From: Cloeon dipterum
Taxonomy: Eukaryota > Arthropoda > Insecta > Ephemeroptera > Baetidae
Direction: 5' to 3'
Length of the DNA: 64,000 nucleotides
NCBI RefSeq assembly: GCF_949628265.1
Contig: NC_088786.1
Location: 16,368,001-16,432,000 of the forward strand
Shown here: in pieces, positions 37,875 through 49,400 of the stretch
Layout: each line of letters starts with the position of its first letter
Numbering within the stretch: position 1 is the stretch's first letter
Notes under the pieces: generated by a model
The model's input: only the letters and a program-made list of their open reading frames with translations
Told to the model about the DNA's origin: nothing
Databases searched by the model: none
Program-made: the position numbers and the translations under genes

Positions 37875-38692
37875 ATGAACGCCGAAGAAGCTTGGAATCT
37901 GGCATGTGGCAATCTGAAAGGCGCTGATTTGTGGTGGGTTAAAATCAAGGAGTTGTACCAATGTCCGAGCAGACATTATCACAATTTGGCCTTCTTGGAT
38001 CGCAAGTTCCAAATACTGCACGAAATAGGTGCAGCGTCCGACCTGAATGCCGTGGTCATCGCAATATTTTTTCAATAGTGAGTTTGAAAAGCTGTCAGAT
38101 CGAGAGTTCACTTTAAAATTGGTTTGTCTAATTCGCAGCTTCGAATATGATGCCCAGAATCGGTCAAGCACAATGAACATTGCTCACTTCCAAGAATTTG
38201 CCTCGGAATGCGAGTTGGTAAGATATTTTAACAACTGTGGTGGAATGCAAATTTTCCACAGGATATAATTTAAATGTGTAGTACAAAGATTTATAGTTGT
38301 ATTGTATGGTATTTAGCCTGAAGAATTGAAAGGCAAAGTATCTGCTTTACTGGCTGGAGACGAGGAGCAAAATAGGCATGAAAGCGATGTTCAGCTTCTG
38401 CAAGATCTGGATATGTCGTTTTTGGGTTTTAACGCGGATGCTTACTCCGATTTCATCAAACTGGAGAGGAAAGAATACGAGTTTATGTCAGACCATGCTT
38501 ACGAAACTATGCGACGAAAGGTATTATTATTTTTGGGGTTGTTGAAAAGGTGAAATCTATCTTTGTCTTCTTCAGGTGCTACAAACATTCCTCTTGATTC
38601 CAAACATATTCTTGACTGCAGCTTTCCAGAACCGCTTTGAAGCACAAGCAAGAGCCAACATTGAAGCTGAAGTGCAATCACTTGGAAATTGA
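37875..38692 (+). CDS. HD-domain-like protein with degenerate metal site
   Basis: Four exons, 37875-38077, 38139-38217, 38317-38520 and 38576-38692, give 200 aa. It belongs to the small predicted metal-dependent HD phosphohydrolases: RHYHNL near residues 33-38, then a later DLDMSFLG matching the family DLDLSILG, and a conserved helical C-terminus. The family's second motif, normally FHD followed by xYD, reads FQYFEYD (66-72). The His-Asp metal ligands are therefore gone, and the following NExxS block is not recognisable. The protein may be catalytically dead or a binding protein; its substrate is unknown. The gene starts 604 bp from the divergent SDHAF3 start. Introns are 61, 99 and 55 nt. 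Confidence 0.85.
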
Positions 38693-38888
38693 AAAGAAAA
38701 AACGATATCTTAAATTTCTAGTTCAAACCACAAGAAGGATGTTCTGATTTTGTGATCTTTTTCATTCCACTCTAGTCATTTAATACAATTTTTTTCATGT
38801 TGAGAAAAGTTTTTGTGATATTTAAATTATATTTCCAGTTATTAACTTACATTAAGTACTATAAGCGAGTGTAGCCAAATATCGTCAG

Positions 38889-38894
38889 AATAAA
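38889..38894 (+). terminator. Poly(A) signal AATAAA of the HD-domain gene
   Basis: AATAAA about 197 nt after the stop, the first on the plus strand downstream. Confidence 0.5.
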
Positions 38895-40440
38895 AATGCC
38901 AACACTTAAGAGGAATTACTGTCATTTTATTTTTTGTTATAGACACAGGCACAACAATACAGCTGCCTTCTATGGAGGTAGTTTCCAGTGTTTACACCAC
39001 TCAGTTCATCATATAAGTTAAGGATCGTCCCATCGAAGGGGCATACAATACATATTTACATTTTTTGCTACATTCGGAGACTGGCTCATTCAGTCCAAAA
39101 AATAAATAACAGACATAATCATTGTTGCTGTACTCATACTCGTGTTTATAAAAAAAAGGCCGAAGTCTAAACTTTCGTATTGCAAGCGGACGTTGAAAGG
39201 TTCAAACATGATTCAAGATCAGAAATTGCGGCGAAAAATAAATCTGCGTTTTGAAAGGGATGCTACGTTTTTTTAGAACCTCAGCTCTGCACATCCCGTG
39301 AGATGAGCTCACCAAGTTCCAATGACCACCAAGGGGACAACACAAGGCCCAAGTGGCCGCAGAGCCCGGGCCATCTTTAAATTTTTTGCCCCCACGCATT
39401 GAGGTATTAGATTGAGACAACCGGGGCGCCTCCCAGCCCGTTATGATATTTTAGCATTTCTATTTGCTTTGTTGATGGTTAATTTATTGAATTTCAGCGC
39501 CTCACCAAAAGTAAAGTCACTGGGACAGTTTTTGATTTGACAGTGTTAGCGAGTTTTTATGGATATATATATCATTTGTAATTTTCGAATAAAAAAATTT
39601 AAGCACAACTTATTCAAATCACACTGGGCTACTCAAGTTCAATCAATTTGTTACAAACTAAAATGTAGCATCCAAAGAGTTTTTGAAATTCGGACATAAC
39701 AATTATTTGTCGTTGCCAAGAGTGCCTAAAAATATACGAATTTTCTACAATGGAACCTTATTTAAGTCGCTTCAACTAAGGATGGTGGAGATTTGGTACC
39801 GACAATAGGTGACAAATTTAATCTTGTGTCCCCGCCATACCATTAGCATTGAGGGTTAATAAATAGCATTGTAGGATTCAAATCTCTACCATCCCTAGCA
39901 TTTTAAGTAAAATCCTAAGAGATTGCATGTTAGTGACATCATTTAGCGAATTGCGAATAATCTTTAGGACGCTTTTCAATGATTAGAGAAATATTAAATA
40001 TAGCTGGCGGTACTATTGTGCTAGACTTCGGTTCACCTGATTTCCGCAAACAATTCTTGGCGACTGTCCAAATAAAAAGCTGGTAATAAATAAATTAGTC
40101 GATATAAAATAAATGCTAGTCGTATAGTATAATAGTCGAGTATTGTGGTTCAGTCTCAAAAGGGCTACTGTACAAAATACTGCAATTCATCGATTAATAT
40201 AGTGTAAAAAAGTAAAATTGCTCTAATACAGGTACCATGGAGGCTGTTCTTTTAAGTACAAAAGGCAATCAATATTTATAATGAGGATTTGATTTAACTT
40301 AAGCAGATAAAATTTAATTTTTGAGTGGTGTGAATAGTTCACTTTTGGAAACCCAAAATATAATAAGGCCGAATTAGAGATGGGGGCTCAATTTTACCTC
40401 TGAATTGCCATAATGATTGTTTGTCGCCTCGCGCCACATT
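38895..40440. other. Intergenic / patched 3' UTR
   Basis: AT-rich DNA between two convergent genes. Patched, on minus, ends at 40441. TTTATT at 39483-39488 is a candidate minus-strand AATAAA, which would give a 3' UTR near 950 nt. A GC-rich patch at 39.28-39.43 kb has no supported coding. The inverted repeat at 39776-39898 is listed separately. Confidence 0.35.
39776..39898. repeat. 123-bp element bounded by 20-bp inverted repeats
   Basis: The arms at 39776-39795 and 39879-39898 are reverse complements with 2 mismatches in 20 (core GGATGGT). The interior is 83 bp and AT-rich. This is the shape of a short fold-back element or MITE remnant. It could also be an RNA hairpin in the patched 3' UTR, since patched is transcribed through here if its UTR reaches 39.5 kb. 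Confidence 0.5.
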
Positions 40441-43400
40441 CTATGACTGCTTTGCTCCACTGTCGCCAGATTGGTCCGAGGACGAAAATGTGGACGAGGT
40501 AGAGGACGACGTGGAGGCAGTTGGCCAGAATGGCCCGGCAGACATCATGACTGGCGTGTGAACCTCCACTTCGAGTTGGGTCTTGGCTTTCACTTTGGTG
40601 GTGGCCATGGCAATTGTGTGCGGGTATGAGGTGAGAGGAGGAACACTGTTTCCAGCTGCCGTCGCAGAGCCGTCTGGCGCTGGCGGCGACGACCACTGCT
40701 GCTGTGCTGCAGGACAATTCGCCGGACAGCCTGAGGTGCCTGCGGTAGGGGGTGGGTGGTTGTGGTGGTAGTGATGCGTGGTAGTTTCCAGGACCACCTT
40801 GGGCTGCACCACGATTTCAGGGTTGCTCGGCTGCCAAGAGTTGGACTCCTCGCTGATTGTGGTTAGGGAGGGCTCGCGGCAGTGGAACGTGCACCGCTGT
40901 TGCTGATGGTTCAGCACGATTGGACGACGAGGCCTGCGCGGCGCTTTCCGCCGCTTTCTCGGTGGTGAGGGGGTTGGGGTTGCTATTCGGTCCTCATACT
41001 CGTGTGGCTCAATCTGGAAATGTTCGCATCACTTAAAAACTTGTGGATGAAAGATTGGAATAAAGCTTATGCCAGTATTTTCAGTGAACACAACATTGAT
41101 GCAAAAGTCAAAAGTAGAAAAATGTGATCTTACCATTCCAGGTGGACCGAATATTGAAAGCATGAGAGGGAAAAACGTCAGGCTGTTGACGCATGACACG
41201 ATCAGCACTATTAATAATGCAAAGAAGAAATGGCTGCAAAAAGGTAAGAAAAAAAAATTAGAACCCTTCAGTCATCAAAAATACTTTAACTTACTTGACA
41301 ATGAAGCCTAAATTGGAAAATGCAAGCACCACAATACTCAGCACGGCGGCCACAGTAGAATGCAAAGTTGGCATCGTCATATGTTCAAGGGCGAGTCTGA
41401 CTCTCCTATTCCTGTTGCCGATGGCAGTTATAAAGCTCTGCGAAAAAAAAAATCTGTCAAAAGGGTGGCACAAGAAAGCGATCATCAACTTACAAGACTA
41501 ATATTCAGAGCAGGCTGGACACAGAATGCCAATCCATACAACGCCACCAGTCCTGATATTGCGCTTAGGGAGATGCCAAATATGCTGTAGAGGCTGATTA
41601 TTTGCACGCAGCAGATGACCAAGTATGCCGTGATGAGGGTTGTCAGAAAAATGTTGACCGTCATGAGCATTAAAATTAAAATGATAGAAGCAAGCAATGT
41701 AGCCACTCCAAACAGCAAGAAGCGACGCAGGTTAAAGTATTGCTCCCAGAACATGAACGGGATGCCACTGGGGTAGCAGGGGATGTTGTAACTTTTTGAG
41801 TAAGAGTTGCAAATATCACGCACTTCTGCGATAAATTGCACGATGGAATTCGTATCATTCAGATCGCGTAGGTTGAATGGCATTTCAGCGTACATGATGG
41901 ATTTGGCCTTAGGAATGGCAAGTGCAAAGTCATTTGGGTCGTGGTACCATGGCTTTGGTTCCGGCCGCATGTTAGCCTGTGGAAAACAACGATTGTCACA
42001 ATTATATTAGGCACAGTTGCAGCTCCGTGTGATATTACAAGAGCAGAAAAGGAAATCGTGAGCAAGTTATGTCTCTGTTCTAACAATCAAGTTACAAAAT
42101 GCAACTGTCTACAAACAAACGTGATTTTTTTTAACAGTTAAACTATCGTAAATTAATCAATTCTGCTAGGAAAAAAAGATAATTGAAAATTATAATATAT
42201 ATTCAATCTTTTTTCACGGCGATTTTTCCTAGCAGAATTGATTAACTAACAATAATTTAACTGATATTATATAAAGTGTCAATTCAAAAAGCTCAAAGAA
42301 ATTGAAATTTAGCGTTAACATACCTTGGAGGCACTGTAGCCGACGGCGTCGTGGCTTGCCCAGGCAGTGAGGTAGTTGTAGAACCCCCTGCTATAGATGT
42401 TTCCATTGCGATCAACCAGCCTGATCTTGGTCAACTGTGACTTGTCAACCGGATGATCTGGTCGGCCCGTCTGCACAAAAAGCTTGTAGCCGAGAATGCC
42501 GCGTTCAGAAGCAGCACTTTTATTCCACCCCTCCATGGTTATATGGCCATTCTTCCAATCATCGTCAAACGCCTCTTGAATGTTGACGAGCCAATCTTTG
42601 AAGATAGCGAGCCAGAATCGCGGCAGTCCTCCATCTTGCTTGCGTATAATATTGTTCACACCAATGAATTTTGAGTGGAAATCATGTAAAAGCTCTTGTT
42701 TGGTGTTGTAGTTGAACGCACCTTTTGTTGTGATGTGCATGTTGTAAAAATTAAAGTACGATTTATGTAAATGAAAATATTCATGCACAGATGTGCTGGC
42801 CGGCACTAAATCCTTGAGTTCTAGGCCATTTTTCAAGTTGGTAATGTTTATGCCACTGAAAATCAGCCATACGATCATCCATAAGAACAGGAATACTTTA
42901 ACACCAGAATAGGTGAAGAGCATGGAGTATTTCACCACGGCCAACTTTGTCAGCGACGAGCACTTATTCACACACTGTGGCACGGGCCAGCCGTCCTCCA
43001 ATGTTCTATGAAGCGAGTCTTTGTTCGCATCGATTTCGCTACACGGCATTTCAGTGTCCTCCGGTGCCAGCACAGTGGTCACAATGTGCGAGTTGGGCGG
43101 CATGGTGACCGCGACAGCCTGCCGCATCGGTTTGAAAATGTCCAACTTTCTCATTGCACCCACACTGGGTTTGACGCGGACAGGCCAGAGCAGGTCGTAG
43201 CGTCCAGCCTGACGCCGCTTAATGTCCATGCTGATCACGGCAGGCATCACCAGCAACATAAACGCCATGTGGAAAAGCATCAAGACACCTCCTTGCATCG
43301 ATAGGGCACGCATGGCAGGGATCGGGACCCAGCCACCCGCAATGAAAGCAGCTATTTTGCACATAGAGGTAAGCATCACATTGATGCCAGCTTTTCTTAG

Positions 43401-46400
43401 GATGCATCCAACTTGCTCCTGCAACGAAAAGGAGAAAACAATTTGAATTACTTGTAACAAGTTAAACCTCATTTTACGTGTATGCCAATACTCATTACTC
43501 CAATTAACAAAAACTTGTTACATACTTCTGTCGCTTAATTTGTGACACTGGTTTATCAATGTGTTGAAAGAAGGACACACATTGATATTTAAAATTTAAA
43601 GGTTTTCTCTTTAAATCAGTCATTTGTGCGAAAATTTTCTTGAGCTACCATTACAATATTTCACTTTTGGCCGTTCAAATTATTTTTTGTATTTATTTCG
43701 GAGGTAAAAATTTAACTACTGATCATAATGAACATACAAGAGTTTTCTTTATATATTTATCTCTCAAACTTTAAATATAATTCATAAGGTCAAATTTTTT
43801 CAAATTGACATTTTCATCCCTTCTTTTTTGATTGAAATAGTGACAGTGGGCACAAAAGGTCCGTTACAATATTTTGCTTGATCAACGGTGTCTTTAAATT
43901 AATTCTTAGATGTCTTACCTCTGGTCTGCTCTGCCAGGAGGGCTGTTCAGCATATGCCTTGGTGAACACAAATACGTCACTTATGCCGATCGCCAATGAG
44001 AGGAATGGTAAAATGTTGCTGGTTGCCATGTTGAAAATCGACCCCAACATAGCGCACATACCAAGCCCAGCGGCGGTGTTGAGGAGGATGAATACGACTG
44101 CAATCATGGCAACTGAGCACTTAGACTTAACGGCGCTGTCAAACCGAAACATGGCAAAGATGACATATAATACCTGCGGAGGAAATTAAAAATTACTCAT
44201 GGCTCCATTGAATGCTCACTAATTTCACTTACAACAATAAAATATCCAACTATAATTTGGCAAAGGTCAAACGACGTATTATCGGCAATGATTTTTTCCA
44301 GGTTTGCAGACGTGAAAGTAACAAAAGAGAATTGGTCCAAGTTAGGGATAGCGATTTCAGCTTCAAAAATGTCATCCTCTTCATTGACAGGAGAGCGCAA
44401 TCCTTTTGTCAGCCGTGCCACCTCGTTTTCAAACTTTAATTGCCAGGCTTTGAGCACCAAAGCAGCATTCGCAGGACTCCAGTCAGAATGATGCACTTCG
44501 TCGTTCTTCCAGTAAGTATACAGGTTTGTTGGAGACATTAGGTAAATAATGGTCTGCAATGCTGCGGCTTCCATTATTTCGCCATTGGTGTTGTATTCCT
44601 TCACTCCACCAACGATGGCCTGGACAGGTGAATGCATGTACCGGCTAGCCATGCCATCACAGCCAAAGCTTAATTTTGAACCAACATTTGGTGGCGCCAT
44701 AGTTTTCTTATTTTCCGCTGTTTTCGGACAATCAGGGTTTTCCGGGTTCAGGCATGCTTTTTGTGAAAAACCCATACTCAGACCAGCCTAAGACAGTTAA
44801 CAAATTAATAAACAAAGCTCAGTCGGTTTGAGGATCAAAATCACCTGTTCTATGGTGTACTCCAGTTTTTCATAAAAAAATTTTCCTCCGTACTTTTCTA
44901 TAGCCTTCCTATGTTCGCTTATTAGTTTTATCGGGTTGACGTTGATCCAATCCCCAGTGATATTTCTGCAACAGTTTATAATTATTATATCATCTCACTT
45001 TAAGAGACATCAACTACTCACGGTATAATAGGAAATCTCTGTGGTATCAACCGCGATCCTTCCCAAAAGCAGTAGAGCGGCGTCATGATAAAACACGGCA
45101 TGGAGTTCTCCAATATTCTATCTACCATTCCATCTTCAAATGAGGGAAAGCTGAGCGCGGCGCAGAGGTGCTGCAATTCCCAGTGCCTGAATGGTAAGAG
45201 AAGTGTGAGAAATGCAATTCCAACGGTTAAAAGGTGTCGCAACTTACTTATCGTACATGTCGACAGAGACCGAAGATGCCCTCTTGAGCACATCCGAGTG
45301 GGCTATAAGGGCTTCGGGCGTCAGGACTGATGTATTTGGAAAGGCGGGCCGCTGCACGAACATCTGGTTGTTCAATACGGTCTCATCTTCGCCCTGCCAC
45401 TTCTTCGTATAGCTCCGCTCGTTATTCAGATTTTCGCTATCTGCGAAAAAAAGTGAAATCATGAATAATGCATTGCACGGAAAAATTTTAAAAATAAGCG
45501 GTCATTTATTTGAAGGAGGTAAATAATGAGAGTCAAAATCGAGCGCTCGTTTGAATACATCAGTGTCGCGAGGAATTAGCAAGGTGTGACGCGCGACCGC
45601 GGAATGTAACGAGGCTTTTTTATTATTGTGCAACGTCGTTATTGATACCCTCTCGTAAAAGTGACAAGAGGCACAATAGGTTGGATGGCAATAATTAGGC
45701 TGTTGTTAATCTCCTTACGGGGATATAATGTAGAAGGGGGCGCGGCGCTGAAGGTAGAGACGGGGACCACACACGTCGTGTTTCGACGTGTGAGGTCCAG
45801 CTATAGAAAGCAGCCTCGCTCGCTCGCTCGCTTCTGGCTTGTTGATTTTCTTACCCACACACACACACACATACACTCACAACTGACTTTTTGTTTGCGC
45901 AATTTTGAACGTGAAAAAATTATTCCCAACCTGCGCGAGGATTTTCAATTATCTTTATGGCCCGCCACCGCGGCAGGAAAAAGAGCGAGGCGTCAAAAAA
46001 AGCATTATCTTGCGGATTTGGTTTTTTGCCAAATTCTCGCCAGTCGTCGGTGTTTCAAACAAAATGCGCGTTTCAGAAAACGTCTTAAATAATCGCGTCG
46101 CCCTTTGTCGCCGGCTGAATTTTACGATGCCACTCCGCAGAATCGATTGCAGGAGAGCAATTCTTGTTTCCTCTCGATCATGGCCATGTTTTATTTTCTG
46201 ATTTTGTGCGGCACACCCTGCCATTGAATCTGCTCGGGAACAATGCTGCACCGCAATCATCGCCCACAAAAGCACGGCCGACGAATAAATTTACTCTGGG
46301 TGACAGAGGCGGCGCCTCTAAATTCCTCACTGGGTTCGTTACACGCGCGGTCTGAAGAAAAATCTGCCGAGAAAATCTGTTCCCAGGAAGTGCACGAATA

Positions 46401-49400
46401 AGAAATCAATCGCAAGTGCGAAATTGCGCGGCTAAATTGGAGACAGTTTTCCCGAAAGAATCAGCCCGTGCTTTTAAATAACGTGGATGCCCACCAGCTA
46501 GGCTGGGCGTCGTGGCTTTTGCAATTCGCACGCGATGAGGCTGCTGCTGCTTTTTGCTCGATTGCGCGAGGGTCGTATTTCTTGAGCGTGTGTGGTCCTC
46601 ATTCAGCCAACCAGCCGCACAATATAATCATAATAAAAACGCGGCCGGTCGGTCGGTCGGCCTGCCGGCGAACGAGCCGCGCTCTCGAGACGTAAAAAGC
46701 GACGGCGGCGCGAATTATGCAATTGGGCGTGCTTCGTGGTCACGCAGGTTGCATCGCAACCAGGATGAGAATGCACTCCTGCTGGTCCATTCTCCCATCT
46801 GGCGGAGAATGCGTCTTTTTCCTAAAAGAAGGCTGCGTCCTATTCTGCCTCAGGTAAAATCCATTTTAGTGCCGCGAAGAGGACAAATTTTTTTTCATAA
46901 AATGATGTCTCTTTTTTAGAAAAAAAATAGATAAATTGCCGATCAACGCTGCCTTTTCTTCTCCATCAATCATTGTCCTCAAGCCAAATAATGCAGTGTA
47001 AATACGAGAGGTTGCTTTTCACGCTACGATGATATAGACTGATACAAACGCTAAATAGCACTGCCACCCAAGAGCTGATTAAATTAAATCCCTTGGGAAA
47101 ATTCCGATCTTTTCAGATCGTGCAAAAATCAAAGCGAGAAGCCCCTGCACTTTTCGCACATGTTGCTTTACACGCGAAAGCTGATCAACTGGCGCAAGAC
47201 ATGTAAAGCAGTTCAACCACAAAATTAACCGCAGAGCAGTTAACGGTGTATCAAATGTCGGGAGCATAATTTGATGCAGCAAATTTTCCGCAGCACCTCC
47301 CATGAGAAATTCAATCTGGCGGCGTTGTAAGGATTCGGCGCTTTTTTGCCGTCGACAATGATGGCCGTGGATCAAATTTAAAATTGCACTTCGCAGGTAG
47401 CATATGGGATCAGCCATCAGTCTTGCATGTCAGACCTCCCCGGCGTTCGGAGCAGCAGGTATGCCGAGCTTCCAGGAAAATATCAAAAATTGTTTAGACG
47501 CAGTCGGGGTTAGCCCCATACTGCTTCAACCCCACGCAGGTGATGGACACATGAAAAGCGATTAATTGCCAGATTGAATTTGCGGCGTGCTAAAGCTTCT
47601 TTCAATGTCGTTTCTATTTATCATGTGAACTGGAAAACACCCGGTGGTACTGCTTTATGAAAAGACTGATCTGGCCGGTGCAATTCCGGAAGCAGAACAT
47701 ATAGGAATCATCCGCGATTCTTCTTCTATTCATTTTAAGCAACTTCCAAGAATTTACGGATGGTTATTATTATTATTTACCAATTTTCCGACAAAATGTG
47801 GAGCAAGGGTTTTGTGTGCTCTAAGAGAATACCTAACCTATTCATCAGATTCTACGTGGTTGTTTATGAAGGAAAAGAACACAAAAATAAGGGACATTAC
47901 GTAAAAAATATCCAGCGTGTTCTTAACTGCGATATTCATGTGTATAATGGAAAGGTGTTTTATACTCTGGCACGCACATTCAAAAAGGCAAGCACAAAGA
48001 AGGGATGCTCTTGAGGAATAGACGATGGAACTCCTACCGCTGGGGTCACTTTGTCACTTGTATAGAATACGGGGGAATAAATGGTTTTGTTGAAAGTCAC
48101 ATAACTAGGGTGGCGTACTAGGCATGGGGGGACGTGTCCTTTTATGGTTCAGAAAGAACGACCACACAAGCGCTCAAGCTGGAGCTAAGATGATATCTCA
48201 ATTTGGCGCGTAGCGTAATTTCACGACGCAATGAACTCTTTCTTTTCAGAGAGCCAATTTTATTATTATTTCGTGTTGGCCACTGCGCTTGGATAGGTGC
48301 CGCGAAATCAGCTGGAGCTCACAAGGATATTGTACTGCTGGCCGTCTATTTCGCAGATTTCTCAAAAAGCGGGAGTTTAATTGAACTTTGCTAAATCACG
48401 GATTATAATTTCGGTTTTCACGACTAGAAAGCGGGCTGACCATTGCTTAAACGAGCACGAAAATTCTACTGGACGAGAACAGTCACTTCCCCGTGAGCCC
48501 AAAATATAAAAAAGCGACTGCACATCCCCAACTTCCTCTTTGAAAGCTTCAAAGACGTGCTTCTAAGCTGAAGAGGAGGAATCTGTTTTGATCTTCGCAT
48601 CGAGACAAGCCAGTGGAGAAATGCCGATCTGTCGAGTATATATTTTTTAAACTGACACGCTCCCTGGGAAAAGGCAAAGGGGTGTGCTAGAGTCAGGGGG
48701 TTACTGACTGCAGGGTGGCCACCTCAGGTACTGCATACTAAAGAAGCATGACTGTGAGCTCGCCGCGCGGACTGAGAAAGATGTGAAGGAGCGACTGCAC
48801 CTGGACTGAGTTAATGAAGACATCACGGCGCGCGCGAAAGGATCTAGCCTCAGCCGACGTGGGGGACCCAACGAGCCGCTGGAGCCATGTGAGCGGCCAG
48901 GATCTGGCAGCAAAATTAATATATATCCTACATCCCACCAGCTAGCTCACAAGAATGCGACCTTCCTTTTTGTGAGTGAGTGAGTGTGTGTGTGTGTGTG
49001 TGAGTGAGTGTGTAATAATATCATCGCGCGGCCAACAATGGAAACGGTCTCTGATCCGAAAAGAAAAGCGGTCCTTCTCCTGTCACTTTGGGTCTGATTA
49101 ACCCGATTTTTGGCACGCTTCCCGGCTCTACCTGAGGCCAACTAAGATTTGGGCCGTTTTCGACTGCCTTGAACGAGTTTGGGGGAAGCCGTGTCGAAGG
49201 TTGTACTATGTAGCTTGGTCGCGGCTTTTCGGCGTTCATCATGCTGCTACTTAGTGTGTTTGTGTGCAATAATCGAGAGTGACCGCTTGTTCCAAGCGTT
49301 GTCGCGAGAGTAGGTCAGCAGCGATATGTATCCACTTACTCCGGTATCCCGATACCCGGCCGTGGTGACAACGGCTACAGGGAATCCGCACACGCAATTG

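Noticed and set aside
40583..40771. Plus-strand frame inside the last patched exon
   Set aside because: Antisense shadow of the low-complexity Patched tail.
44549..44791. Plus-strand 80-codon frame with hydrophobic segments
   Set aside because: Antisense to the well-supported patched exon 44233-44787.
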